Below are positions 1-9,065 of a stretch of DNA of 36,838 bases, in pieces. Both the position numbers and the translations under genes were made by a program. The DNA lies in contig JAHDCQ010000018.1 of assembly GCA_020629845.1 (NCBI GenBank), positions 1 to 36,838 of the forward strand, read 5' to 3'. This DNA is from Saprospiraceae bacterium. Lineage in GTDB: Bacteria > Bacteroidota > Bacteroidia > Chitinophagales > Saprospiraceae. Under the pieces are notes generated by a model. That model saw only the letters and a program-made list of their open reading frames with translations, made no database searches and was not told where the DNA came from. Numbering within the stretch: the first letter of the stretch is position 1; each line of letters begins with the position of its first letter.

Positions 1-194
1 TTCCACGGCTTTCGCGTCGGGAGAAAGAGATTTTGCAATTGATTATTGAAGAACGTACCACACAAGAAATAGCCGAACAGCTTTTTATCAGCGTAGGCAC
101 AGTAGAAACGCACCGCCGCAATATGATGAACAAACTTGGCGTGCGAAATACAGCAGGCTTAGTACGTGTGACCTTTGAGTATGATTTGCTTTAG
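1..194 (+). CDS. LuxR/NarL-type response regulator, C-terminal end (partial)
   Basis: The open frame enters from the left edge (first full codon at 3) and ends with TAG at 192-194, giving the last 63 residues of a protein. They form a LuxR-type helix-turn-helix: an LSRREKEILQLI segment, then TTQEIAEQLFISVGTVETHR as the recognition helix region, then NMMNKLGVRNTAGLVR. This is the DNA-binding half of NarL/FixJ-family response regulators, which normally carry a receiver domain with a phospho-accepting Asp upstream; that part lies outside the window, so receiver status is inferred. The stop overlaps the end of the convergent TPR-CHAT gene by 4 bp. The target genes are unknown. Confidence 0.9.
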   Translation, partial: PRLSRREKEILQLIIEERTTQEIAEQLFISVGTVETHRRNMMNKLGVRNTAGLVRVTFEYDLL

Positions 195-3100
195 CTACGA
201 GCTATATCCAGCATCATATTGACCGCTCTACTTTCCCAAAAAATAAAGAATGCCAAAAAGAAGATTAGTCCTACACCATATAATACATAGCGTCCGCGAA
301 ATGGCACGCCAATTTCTACAGGCTCATCGCTGCCAATAAGGACAAAGGTTGCCCAATAGGAAGGGTGTAAGTTTTTCAGACGATTTTCATCATCCAAATA
401 ATTCAATTTTGCTGCTCGCAATGCGGTACTTTTCTTTTTTCCATCATGCAAATGTTTATAAAAATCAACCATAATGTCTTTAGTCGTCAGGTCATTGGCT
501 TTCCATAAGGACATTACGATGTTGGCGCAGCCTGCAAATTTGAATGCCCTCGCAAGGCTAATTACCCCTTCGCCTGGGCGCGCCTTTCCATTGCCTGTAT
601 CACAAGCACTCAATACTGCCAACTCTGCTTTAAGACGCATATTGTACAGCTCATATACGTGCAAATTGTTGTCTTCTAAGCTGTCTCCTTCGGCAAATAC
701 CAAGCGCGAACGTTTTGGATCATTATCATCCGCAAAAGCATGCATGGCAAGATGCAGAATGCGATAGTCTTCGGCTCGTTTCTTAAAACTTGCCTCTGTT
801 GCCGCTCTTCCTAGTACTTGATGTCCTCCTACCTGCCACCGAATATCGCGTACTTCGGGTTGATTGTTTTTTAATGGCGTTACTACATCTCTGGTCGTGC
901 TAGTGTCCGTATTGGTGGTATTGATAGCAAAATTAGCAGGAGGATATTCTGGTGCAAAGCCCATATATACCCAGCGGCCGAGTTCTCGTTTTTTATCTGC
1001 TAACATTAATAGCTCCGTCGAGTAGTCATAACGTACCGTATATTTTCGGATGAGGTAAGGCAATGCTCGATAACTAATCGCATCACTTGGCGAACTGAGT
1101 AGTGTCTCAAAAGAAATATATCCTAGATAGTTATCAGGGATAATGGTGAGCTTATGAATAGATGTCATGGGTAATTTACGGCTAATCGGAAACACCAACT
1201 GCTGATAAAGATAACTAGCATCTCGCTTGAAATTGGCAAAGCGTTGATTTAGCGTTTCATCATTGACCTCAGGATTACTTTGATATTCTTCAAAAGATGC
1301 TTGGTAACGCTCAATTGTCTTTATAAGTGTTGAGTCTATTGCTTGCTGGTGTTGCTCGATCTTTGATTTTGTGATACCAATAGTATATAAGGTGTTTTTT
1401 CCCCACATATACTCAATTATAAGCTCATTATCAGCTAAATATTCTTGCACCTTATCTAATTCGACATTAGGACTTTGATATTTATAATCGTAATATTTGG
1501 AATAATTTTCTTCTAGATGGGCTAATATGGAATCCTGCTTGCCTCTATATTGTAGAATCTTATTCTGTAGAAAGCTCTCTTGGGTAGTATCTTGAGTTGC
1601 TTCCCCATTTAAGACCCGTTGCAATCTATCTTTGTAAAAGGCAAGTTGTACCCGCGCTTCTTCTTCCTCTTCAAGCGTTGCTTTTGGTACGCCACCATAT
1701 CGTTTCGCTTCTGAATCACGTATACCCTCTAAGAGTAAAGTAGATTTACTCTTTTCCATAATAGTAAGCGCGTCCTCTAAGTATTTAATATCATTTCTTT
1801 CATTATATAATTCAAAATCCACCTTTACCGCAAATTCATAAAAGCCAGTGATGCGATGAATTAACTTTTCTCGTGCGCCTTCCGTTTCTGCATTGGTACG
1901 TATTATATCCAATAAACCTACTAGAAATTGATTGGTCTCGTAAGCATAGTGCAAATAATCAGCTTCTTTTTCGCTAAGGTATAGTTGGTATAAGGTTTTT
2001 GCTTTTTGATGGAGTGTATTGAGTAAGTTATACTTTAAATGGATACTGTCTTCAACTAATGTTGGGTTTACAAAAGTATTGATGGCGAAAAAAGATGGTA
2101 CAGCACTATGTATTGCCTTTTGGTAGTAATCCAATGCTTCTATAGTTGCTCCTTGGGCTGCATATGCCTTCCCCAAATGCGTATAGTTATCTACTACTTC
2201 TGGATGGTGTTTCCCTACGTATTTTTTTATAATAGGAGTAGCTTGTATGTAATATGAAATAGATGTCTGATAATCTTTCTGTTGGAAATAGACATTTCCA
2301 ATATCATTGTAGAGTTTTCCGCGTTTAAATGTACTTTCCGAAAATAATTGATTATTAATTTCGAGGGTTTTATTTAATATTCTCAACGCTAATTCATAGT
2401 TGCCCTGCTCACTGTACAATGTGCCAATATTATGATATGCCTCTGCCATAGCTTGGTTAGGCGTATCACTTTGTTTGCTGTAAATATGTAATGCTCGCTG
2501 AAAATAACTCAAAGCTTCCGTATACTCTTTTTTTTCTTTATACACTAAGCCAATGTCACTATAAAGTTTAGCAATACTTGCATCTTGTTCTCCAAGTTGG
2601 TTTGAATTGAGGCGTAGCGCACGGCTTAAGTATTCTAAAGCACGTTCATCATCATTCTCTAAGTAGTAAAGTGCGCCGAGGTTATGGTAGATACCTGCAA
2701 GCTCAAGCTCATTATTTGTAGCTCTTTGTTCATCAATCTGCTGCGTTTTTTTAAAATAGGATAGGGCTTGCTTATGACTTGCTAACTTTGCATGTACTAC
2801 ACCCATATTATTATATATGATAGAGAAAAAAGGGTGGTTTTCAGAATATGTCTCTCTAAGCGTTGTTGCTGCTAAATCATATTGCTGCATAGCATCATTG
2901 AAGTGTCCTAAATTCTGATAGATCGTTCCTATCATGGTATGACTTTTTACAAATGACTCTGTTTGTCCTTGTGTCTTATAAAGCCGAGCAGCTATACCAT
3001 AATTATTTAATGCTTCTTCAAATTCCCCCTTTTTTTGTCTTGCTTCTCCTAAGTTGTAATAAATATCCCCTAAAAATAAAGTATGTAAATCCGATTTTCT

Positions 3101-3436
3101 TCGAACATTAGCTTCGCTTTTTTTCAGCAATTCAATCGCTTGCGTTATTTTTCCTGTTTTGGTGAGTGTGTTAGCTAGGTTTATATGTGTTTTCCAGTAG
3201 ATTTTTTCAATTGTACTATTAATGTTACTTGAATCTAGTACACTATCAAAATGCTCTATTGCTTTTTGATAATAACCTGTGGCCTTATCATACTGAGCTT
3301 GTTCTTGCTGCGATTGAGCAAGTTTGAACCAACCGTTTCCAACTGTTTCTGAGACGACATCGTGCTTGGTCTGCCCCATTACTGATGTATAAAGAATGAA
3401 GTGTAAGCTAAAAATAATGTATTTATATGGATGCAT
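191..3436 (-). CDS. Exported TPR-CHAT protein (caspase-like peptidase domain, C-terminal membrane anchor)
   Basis: I start the gene at the ATG at 3436 (MHPYKYIIFSLHF...), because AAAGG lies about 8 nt upstream; an in-frame TTG at 3451 is the alternative. Visible in order: a hydrophobic N-terminal signal segment ending near GQ, about ten TPR units (for example KEYTEALSYFQRALHIY) over roughly residues 40-450, a helical linker, and a C-terminal CHAT domain. The predicted catalytic dyad is His899 (HLAMHAF) and Cys945 (LSACDTG), followed by a GEGVISLARAF block typical of CHAT. A hydrophobic helix near residues 1051-1070 (YVLYGVGLIFFLAFFIFW) is followed by a short tail. CHAT domains belong to the caspase/separase clan of cysteine peptidases. 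The signal segment and C-terminal anchor suggest that the TPR and CHAT parts face the periplasm, which is inference. It is convergent with the LuxR-type regulator gene. The substrate is unknown. Confidence 0.9.
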   Translation of the reverse strand: MHPYKYIIFSLHFILYTSVMGQTKHDVVSETVGNGWFKLAQSQQEQAQYDKATGYYQKAIEHFDSVLDSSNINSTIEKIYWKTHINLANTLTKTGKITQAIELLKKSEANVRRKSDLHTLFLGDIYYNLGEARQKKGEFEEALNNYGIAARLYKTQGQTESFVKSHTMIGTIYQNLGHFNDAMQQYDLAATTLRETYSENHPFFSIIYNNMGVVHAKLASHKQALSYFKKTQQIDEQRATNNELELAGIYHNLGALYYLENDDERALEYLSRALRLNSNQLGEQDASIAKLYSDIGLVYKEKKEYTEALSYFQRALHIYSKQSDTPNQAMAEAYHNIGTLYSEQGNYELALRILNKTLEINNQLFSESTFKRGKLYNDIGNVYFQQKDYQTSISYYIQATPIIKKYVGKHHPEVVDNYTHLGKAYAAQGATIEALDYYQKAIHSAVPSFFAINTFVNPTLVEDSIHLKYNLLNTLHQKAKTLYQLYLSEKEADYLHYAYETNQFLVGLLDIIRTNAETEGAREKLIHRITGFYEFAVKVDFELYNERNDIKYLEDALTIMEKSKSTLLLEGIRDSEAKRYGGVPKATLEEEEEARVQLAFYKDRLQRVLNGEATQDTTQESFLQNKILQYRGKQDSILAHLEENYSKYYDYKYQSPNVELDKVQEYLADNELIIEYMWGKNTLYTIGITKSKIEQHQQAIDSTLIKTIERYQASFEEYQSNPEVNDETLNQRFANFKRDASYLYQQLVFPISRKLPMTSIHKLTIIPDNYLGYISFETLLSSPSDAISYRALPYLIRKYTVRYDYSTELLMLADKKRELGRWVYMGFAPEYPPANFAINTTNTDTSTTRDVVTPLKNNQPEVRDIRWQVGGHQVLGRAATEASFKKRAEDYRILHLAMHAFADDNDPKRSRLVFAEGDSLEDNNLHVYELYNMRLKAELAVLSACDTGNGKARPGEGVISLARAFKFAGCANIVMSLWKANDLTTKDIMVDFYKHLHDGKKKSTALRAAKLNYLDDENRLKNLHPSYWATFVLIGSDEPVEIGVPFRGRYVLYGVGLIFFLAFFIFWESRAVNMMLDIARS

Positions 3437-4125
3437 ACTATTGCCTTTCAATTAAAATGCCTGAAATTATTTTCTCATTCCTTAAGAATAGTTCTCTGAA
3501 AAAATCTTGTGATAAAGGCAGCATAAAAAGCAATCACCATATTATTTAGGAGTTTTGTACTTGCTTTTTACTTTGCTTCGTTCAAATCATTTGTAGGAGA
3601 ACAATGAAAATCACATTCTATCTTGAATAGATAAAAGTAATAATAATTTAGAAGGAAAAAATTGATTTTTGGCTTATAAAGTGGCATAAGTAACTACGGG
3701 CTTAGTTCTTTTTTATTTCTAGTTGAGATTATTATATGTTTTTTTATTTTTAAAATACTGAATTTCAATTTTTTATGTTTTATTTCATACTTTTTTTGAT
3801 AGATTGTGATTTTGCAAAATTCTAAATTTTAGATTTGTCATTGATTTTAGAGTGTCATTAAAATGAAATTTTTTCCCATTTTGGGAATTTTTAATAAAAT
3901 AAAATAATTGTAAAAAGTTATAATTTTGTTAAAATTAGTCTATTTTTTTGACTGTCACACTTCCTCTGATGTATATTTGTAATCGAAAGGTTGCTTCATT
4001 TGAAATATGAAAAGGAAAACGTTTGAAAATAGACCAAACAATCTAACACAACTGTTTTCTGAAATATATAAAAGAATAGACTTATTTCGATAGGCATATT
4101 TAATAACTAAAAATTGATTCAAGTC
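3437..4125. other. AT-rich divergent intergenic region
   Basis: About 690 bp separate the divergently transcribed TPR-CHAT gene and the T9SS cargo gene. I find no credible coding frame; an ATG at 3604 opens only eight codons. The stretch from 3690 to 3950 is very AT-rich with many T-runs. The only recognisable element is the promoter at 3947-3979 facing right. I could not find a convincing -7 box for the leftward gene. Confidence 0.6.
3947..3979 (+). promoter_or_regulatory. Bacteroidota-type promoter for the PKD/CBM T9SS protein
   Basis: TTTG at 3947-3950 is followed after 21 nt by TATATTTG at 3972-3979. This matches the Bacteroidota primary-sigma pattern TTTG, about 19-21 nt, TAnnTTTG. Transcription would start near 3985, leaving a leader of about 140 nt before the ATG at 4126. 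Confidence 0.6.
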
Positions 4126-6321
4126 ATGTTTAAGTTTAGCAAAAAGGCACGTACAATTTTCGTAGCAATAATGTCCATATTTTTTATAGGGACTTTGTCC
4201 AATTGCGTTCTTTGGGATTCTAAAAAAGAAACTGCTACTAATCAGAGCCTATTCAACAAGCACATCCAATTACCTAATGAATTAGCAAGTGCTACTATCA
4301 CTAGAGGTACTTCTGCCGAATCATCTGCTTTAGCACAACAAATCTCTACACTTTGGGATCAAGCCAATGCTGCCTATACTGCTGAAAATTATACTCAAGC
4401 AGTTGATGTTCTAAAGCAAATAGAAAATCTTGATGCAGCTTTTGAAACACAATCAGAGTCGAGTTTCTATCATGCATTAGGAAGCGCGCAGCTTAAGCAA
4501 GGAAATGCTGAAGCAGCCCAACGTTCTTTTGCAAAAGTAACATCTGGAGAGCTTTCGGAAGATGCTGTTTGGAAGCGTGCATTATCATTACTAGCTATTG
4601 ATGAGCAAACAGACAATGCTACCGCAGCTATGCAAAGTATTGCTAATTCTTCACATGCGAAGAGTACTTTAGCACAAAACATTATGTCTGAAATGTCTAA
4701 TATGGCAGCAGGCGGTCTCAATCCAAAAGTAAATGTAGTAGGTGGAGTGGTTGAAGGAGTAATACCATTTACTGTTAATGTAAATTCTAATGGTACTACC
4801 TCTTCTAACCCAATAATAAGTCATCTATGGAATTTGGGCGATGGTACGACAGCTAGTAATGTTACAAGTTTGGAGCATACCTATTACAAGCCAGGGATTT
4901 ATACTATTAGTGTACTTATTTTTGATCTTACAGGACAGGGGGCAACTGCTGAGGTACAAGTAGCAGTGAGCGCGCCTATTGGAAACTATGAATTCGCTAT
5001 TCCAATAGAACAAGATGTAACGATACAATCAGGGACAGTAATGAATGAACCTACCTTGCAGGCTGGACCAAATAAAACCACATATTTAAAATGTAATACT
5101 GAAGAGGTATTTGGTACAATTACTAAAACCGAACTAGAGATGTCTTATGAAGGTATTACAAGCACTAGTGGACAGGTACAAGTACATAAAGGTTCTACAA
5201 CATTATGGAGTGAGGGCACTATCAATTCTGGTAATGCTCCTACTAAAGGAGCGTTGTTAGATGAAGTAAATCGTTCATTTCAACTAGGAACCCTAGTTCG
5301 ATGGAATATGCAGACTACAGCCAAAGAAGAATTTACGGCTATTTTGTCCACGCCTTCATCTACAACCTTTACCTTTGGTGCTTCGGAGTATTATTTTGAT
5401 GATGGTAAACCAAAATTAGTTCTACAGGTAGATAATTCAGCAGGTCTAGGACAGTTCTCATTATCTCCACCAGCACCACCAGCAGAGCCAATGTATTTTG
5501 AAGCAGAGTGTGCTACGGCGGTAGGCAATAATTGGAAAGCAAATGCAAAAGGAACAGCGTCTAATGGTATAGCTTTGCTGTATCCAGGTACGATGCAAGT
5601 TTTCAATTCGCCTCCAACACAGGCAGATCAAAGAGTAAGATTTGTATTCTATACAGCACAAGAGGCAACATATGACGTATTTACTAGAATATTAGTAAAG
5701 AACGCTCAGAATAATGCTTTTTGGGTTAGAATTAATAGTAATCCTTGGATAAAGTTCTCTGATATACCTAGAAAAGCAAGCTTCAAATGGGAGCATGTAT
5801 TTGATAATAATAATGGAGGAGCTACTGTCACATATACTTTTTCACCTGGAACACATACCATAGATGTTGCAGTAATGGAAGATGGTACACTATTTGATAA
5901 ATTGGCACTAATACCTGCTGGTTCAGGCGCACCAAATGGTGTGGGGCCTAATGCAACTAATTGCGCAGGCGGAAATAGTAGTGATAGTGGTTCAAATGCG
6001 ATGCCTTTAAGTAGTGGCAAAACAGCTACAGCAACAAGCGTTTACGCTTTTGACTATGAAGAGAAAAAGAATTTGACAGAAGATATTGAAATTTATCCAA
6101 ATCCATTTTTCTCGGAAGTTACATTAGATATGCATATACCAGATGAACAAGTAGATGTACGAGTATTTGACTTATCTGGAAAGTTAGTGAATGAATACCT
6201 TGGTATAAATGCAGACCAGCGTTTGACCATTGGTAATGAGCTATCAAATGGAAATTACATTGTGCATGTAGATGCAGGCAATGATATTTTCTATAAGAAA
6301 ATTCAGAAAATAGCAGAATAA
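4126..6321 (+). CDS. T9SS-exported PKD and carbohydrate-binding-like protein with type A sorting domain
   Basis: The start is the ATG at 4126 (MFKFSKKARTIFV...); the in-frame TTG at 4114 is less likely because the signal segment starts cleanly at the ATG. The 731-residue product shows an N-terminal hydrophobic segment ending LSNC (a weak lipobox or ordinary signal), a TPR-like helical region (about 50-170), a PKD domain (about 200-282; LWNLGDGT, HTYYKPGIYTISV), a DNRLRE/CBM96-like beta-sandwich (about 286-443), a CBM6/35 or malectin-like module (about 456-600; MYFEAECATAVGNNW, DKLALIPAG), a Ser/Gly/Asn-rich linker, and a T9SS type A C-terminal domain (about 650-731; IEIYPNPFFSEVTLDM, GKLVNEY, LSNGNYIVHV). 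The likely role is a surface-attached or released glycan-binding protein; the ligand is not evident. A hairpin terminator follows. Confidence 0.85.
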   Translation: MFKFSKKARTIFVAIMSIFFIGTLSNCVLWDSKKETATNQSLFNKHIQLPNELASATITRGTSAESSALAQQISTLWDQANAAYTAENYTQAVDVLKQIENLDAAFETQSESSFYHALGSAQLKQGNAEAAQRSFAKVTSGELSEDAVWKRALSLLAIDEQTDNATAAMQSIANSSHAKSTLAQNIMSEMSNMAAGGLNPKVNVVGGVVEGVIPFTVNVNSNGTTSSNPIISHLWNLGDGTTASNVTSLEHTYYKPGIYTISVLIFDLTGQGATAEVQVAVSAPIGNYEFAIPIEQDVTIQSGTVMNEPTLQAGPNKTTYLKCNTEEVFGTITKTELEMSYEGITSTSGQVQVHKGSTTLWSEGTINSGNAPTKGALLDEVNRSFQLGTLVRWNMQTTAKEEFTAILSTPSSTTFTFGASEYYFDDGKPKLVLQVDNSAGLGQFSLSPPAPPAEPMYFEAECATAVGNNWKANAKGTASNGIALLYPGTMQVFNSPPTQADQRVRFVFYTAQEATYDVFTRILVKNAQNNAFWVRINSNPWIKFSDIPRKASFKWEHVFDNNNGGATVTYTFSPGTHTIDVAVMEDGTLFDKLALIPAGSGAPNGVGPNATNCAGGNSSDSGSNAMPLSSGKTATATSVYAFDYEEKKNLTEDIEIYPNPFFSEVTLDMHIPDEQVDVRVFDLSGKLVNEYLGINADQRLTIGNELSNGNYIVHVDAGNDIFYKKIQKIAE

Positions 6322-6349
6322 TAATGAATTAGAATAAGAACTTGAATGA

Positions 6350-6378
6350 GGGAAGTGCAACTTTGTGCTTCCCTTTTT
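6350..6378 (+). terminator. Rho-independent terminator after the PKD/CBM protein
   Basis: GGGAAGTGCA at 6350-6359 pairs with TGTGCTTCCC at 6364-6373, including two G-U pairs, around the loop ACTT. TTTTT follows at 6374-6378. It lies 28 bp after the stop codon and just before the convergent beta-barrel gene. Confidence 0.8.
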
Positions 6379-6382
6379 CAGT

Positions 6383-7528
6383 TTAAAAGCTCCATTTAGT
6401 TCTTAGGAATAGCACCTGCACGGGGCTGTTGTATGAAGTTGTCTTTGCAAAAATTAATTGTCCCACAAAATCCATATCCCAATTTTCTTTAATAGAGTAA
6501 GTGAGCGTTGGGTTTAGAAAAAGTGCATTTGTTTCGGACGGACTATACAGCAAAGAAAGTCCAGCATTGACTAAGGGACTTACAGGATAAAGCCCTTGTA
6601 CAAAGAGCGTATATTTGTAAGGATAAAGATTTTGGGCGGAAAGTTCTGTCGTGAATAAATCCAAGAAACTACTATTGGTAGAGCCATTACTATTAAACAA
6701 AAAACCACCGCTTATATAGAGTTGATTGCTAAAAGAATAATCGCTACTAAGCGTAGCTACGAAAGCTTGCCCTGAACTATCAATAGGCGTGAAATAGGTA
6801 AATTCCCCCTTGAAACTAGCATTGCCAATATTGCCTGCCCAACCTCCGCCAAGCGCCAATTGTTCCTCTACAATACCGCTGAGAATTTGGAAATCATAGT
6901 TTCCTTTATTGAATTTCCAAAGCAAGGCAGCTACTGCGTCCTCTTGTTTATCAAACGCTTTTACAGCCAACTCAATGCTTGAAGCAAAGCCTGTATAATA
7001 GCGAACACGCAGGGCATCGCTACCAGGGCGTTCTTCATAGTCGAAGTCCGTAAAGTTATAGGCATTGAAAATATCATTAGGGTTCCAAATGGTATTAATA
7101 CCCCAATTGATACGTTGCCTGCCGAGTCGAATTTCCCATTTATCCTTTACATATTCCCAATATAAACGGTCAATCATACTATGTGCTGCTAGACCTTGCG
7201 CGTTTGCCGTGCCAATGGATAGGTCAAAGAAATCATTTGCTACATCAAGGCTATTGATAAATGGTTTCCCCCCTGATAAACGCGCTTGATCGCCCCAAAA
7301 AAGACGGTTGCGCGCCTCTACTGTAAGCGTCCAATTATCATTGGCATACCATTTGAAATTCAAGCGATTGTGCAGCAAATTATCTTGTAAAGCTTGATTT
7401 TGCTGACTAAGTATAAATAAGGATTGTAGGTTTTTGACATAGCCATTAAGTGTCCAGTTTTTTTGTTCTCCTTGTGCATTGGAAAAGTAGCAAAGTAGGC
7501 TAAATAGTAAGATGATTATAGTTCTCAT
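6383..7528 (-). CDS. Outer-membrane beta-barrel (porin-like) protein
   Basis: I place the start at the ATG at 7528 (MRTIIILLFSLLCYFSNAQG), which gives a clean signal peptide cut near NAQ; an in-frame upstream ATG at 7567 would put 13 polar residues in front of it. The mature part has alternating amphipathic strands, many aromatic residues, and ends in Phe (FLRTKWSF), the usual beta-barrel assembly signal. The motif RLGRQRINWGINTIWNPNDI resembles a conserved block in DUF1302-type and other porin-like outer-membrane proteins. Function is probably passive uptake or a structural barrel; the substrate cannot be read from the sequence. The gene is divergent from the methyltransferase gene, with only 57 bp between the starts. 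Confidence 0.75.
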   Translation of the reverse strand: MRTIIILLFSLLCYFSNAQGEQKNWTLNGYVKNLQSLFILSQQNQALQDNLLHNRLNFKWYANDNWTLTVEARNRLFWGDQARLSGGKPFINSLDVANDFFDLSIGTANAQGLAAHSMIDRLYWEYVKDKWEIRLGRQRINWGINTIWNPNDIFNAYNFTDFDYEERPGSDALRVRYYTGFASSIELAVKAFDKQEDAVAALLWKFNKGNYDFQILSGIVEEQLALGGGWAGNIGNASFKGEFTYFTPIDSSGQAFVATLSSDYSFSNQLYISGGFLFNSNGSTNSSFLDLFTTELSAQNLYPYKYTLFVQGLYPVSPLVNAGLSLLYSPSETNALFLNPTLTYSIKENWDMDFVGQLIFAKTTSYNSPVQVLFLRTKWSF

Positions 7529-7544
7529 AATGGATGATTTAGGG

Positions 7545-7552
7545 CAAAAATA
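7545..7552 (-). promoter_or_regulatory. Possible -7 box for the beta-barrel gene
   Basis: On the minus strand 7552-7545 reads TATTTTTG, matching TAnnTTTG, 17 nt before the ATG at 7528. I see no good -33 element at the expected distance, so this is tentative. Confidence 0.35.
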
Positions 7553-7585
7553 GGGTATTTCACTCATTTACTATACCTTTACTAG

Positions 7586-8254
7586 ATGCAACAAGCACTT
7601 TGGAAACGACTCTTAAGCTACATCGTGGAGTGGCATATTGAAAGCGCGCCAAATGACATCAATCCACACCTGTATGTCAGTTTGCGTTATGGACGTTATC
7701 AATTAAGCACCGCCAATGCTGTCTATTCTTTCGAGGATTTATACACGAACTTCTCTCGCGCTTTTGCCCGTCTAGAATTGGATAAATTAGCCATCGAAAA
7801 TGTACTGATTTTGGGTTTTGGACTCGGCAGCATTCCCACTATGTTGGAGCAAAAATTTAATAAAAACTATCACTACACCGCCATTGAACTGGACGAAGCC
7901 ATTATCTATTTAGCCAATAAATATACCCTTCCACAACTCAAATCCCCTATCGAAATCCTATGTGCGGATGCTTTTGCCTATGTAATGCAATGCCAACAAC
8001 AATTCGATATGATTTGCATGGATGTCTTCCTAGATGCAAGTACGCCCGACCACTTTAAAACCATAGATTATCTAGAAAAATTAAAAGAATTACTTAGCCC
8101 AAAAGGAATTGTACTCTACAACTGTCTGGCTGCAAAAAAGTCGGACTTAAAAGCCGCTCAAATATTTTATGAAAGAACTTTTTCCAAGGTATTCACCAAT
8201 GCAAACTACTTCGATGTAGGCGGCAATTGGATGCTGATAGGAAAGAAAAATTAA
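7586..8254 (+). CDS. Spermidine-synthase-like SAM-dependent methyltransferase fold protein
   Basis: The 222-residue product has a Rossmann-type SAM-binding fold: VLILGFGLGSIPTML (motif I, about 70-84), an acidic end to strand 2 (AIELDEAIIYLA), CADAFAYV, and FDMICMDVFLDASTPDHF. This layout matches the spermidine synthase/polyamine aminopropyltransferase-like family. It is shorter than typical SpeE (about 280 residues) and has a reduced N-terminal beta domain, so a true aminopropyltransferase activity is uncertain. There is no polyamine gene next to it. The start at 7586 is an ATG without an evident Shine-Dalgarno sequence, and the divergent neighbour starts 57 bp away. The gene is convergent with the LON-domain gene. 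Confidence 0.75.
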   Translation: MQQALWKRLLSYIVEWHIESAPNDINPHLYVSLRYGRYQLSTANAVYSFEDLYTNFSRAFARLELDKLAIENVLILGFGLGSIPTMLEQKFNKNYHYTAIELDEAIIYLANKYTLPQLKSPIEILCADAFAYVMQCQQQFDMICMDVFLDASTPDHFKTIDYLEKLKELLSPKGIVLYNCLAAKKSDLKAAQIFYERTFSKVFTNANYFDVGGNWMLIGKKN

Positions 8255-8306
8255 AAGACCCGTCCAGCATATCGAAGATATACGTCCGCCGTATGCCGTC
8301 TACCGT

Positions 8307-8936
8307 TTATAAAGGCGGAATGACATCCTTAAAGTGTCCATTCATTTGTACGCGCTTGCGTAGGTCTTCCATTTGTCGTACAATGGGGATGAGTTTTTTC
8401 AGATGGGCAAGCATAAATTCTTGTCGTCCCGATTCGATTGCTATTTGAAGCATTTCGTACTCTTGCTCCATCGTGAAACCCACATGGTGTCCCATGCTGA
8501 AGGTGTCAAAATCAGCGACATTAGGGATGTCCTTATTGATATTCATGATTTCATAGAGTTCCTCAATGGCTTCTATGATCTGCTGGCTTTTTACAATGTC
8601 ACCATCCTGAGTATTGCTTAGGTAAGTCACTTTGCCACCCGCATACAGTTTATCAGGAGCTTGCTCAAAAAACTCTTCTATTCGAAAGATTCTAATCCCT
8701 CTTGTGCGAATGTCCATTTTACCATCCAAATGAGTTTTTTCGATACTTACCAACTCCATCTCTGTACCAAACGACTGCAACTGCTTATCCATAAAAGTAG
8801 GTATACCAAAGTGCATGCCTGTTTCACCACATTCTCGGATGAGTTGCCGATAACGCTCCTCAAAGATGTGCAGATTTAGTTTTTCGTTGGGAAATGCTAC
8901 CAATTGTAGCGGAAACAAGGGCAAGATTTTACTCAT
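8307..8936 (-). CDS. LON peptidase substrate-binding domain protein
   Basis: This 209-residue protein begins MSKILPLFPLQLVAFPNEKL and continues LHIFEERYRQLIREC, the signature of the LON N-terminal (substrate-binding) domain. No AAA+ or protease domain follows, so it is a stand-alone LON-domain protein of the type widespread in bacteria. Its helical C-terminal half (about 115-209) fits the second lobe of that domain. Such proteins are thought to bind unfolded or specific substrates but have no settled reaction. There is no signal peptide, so it should be cytoplasmic. It is convergent with the methyltransferase gene; the 52-bp gap holds no clear terminator. Confidence 0.9.
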   Translation of the reverse strand: MSKILPLFPLQLVAFPNEKLNLHIFEERYRQLIRECGETGMHFGIPTFMDKQLQSFGTEMELVSIEKTHLDGKMDIRTRGIRIFRIEEFFEQAPDKLYAGGKVTYLSNTQDGDIVKSQQIIEAIEELYEIMNINKDIPNVADFDTFSMGHHVGFTMEQEYEMLQIAIESGRQEFMLAHLKKLIPIVRQMEDLRKRVQMNGHFKDVIPPL

Positions 8937-8961
8937 TGGTATCGTATTATTACTTCTACAA

Positions 8962-8969
8962 CAAAGGTA
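8962..8969 (-). promoter_or_regulatory. -7 box for the LON-domain gene
   Basis: Minus strand 8969-8962 reads TACCTTTG, a perfect TAnnTTTG, 26 nt before the ATG at 8936. No clear TTG lies at -33. Confidence 0.5.
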
Positions 8970-9013
8970 CGCTTAAATTTTTGTGCATTAGAGTAAACTT
9001 GAGGTTTTCATGT

Positions 9014-9043
9014 CTGTTTTACAAATTTCATACCCTATCTTCG
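9014..9043 (+). promoter_or_regulatory. Probable promoter of rpiB
   Basis: TATCTTCG at 9036-9043 is a one-base variant of TAnnTTTG. CTG at 9014-9016 sits 19 nt upstream in the -33 position. The ATG follows at 9066. Confidence 0.4.
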
Positions 9044-9065
9044 CGGGTCTAAAATAAGCTTGATA

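Noticed and set aside
3604-3630. Eight-codon frame preceded by AGGAG, considered as a leader peptide
   Set aside because: No attenuator structure or downstream gene in the right position; it faces a long AT-rich stretch.
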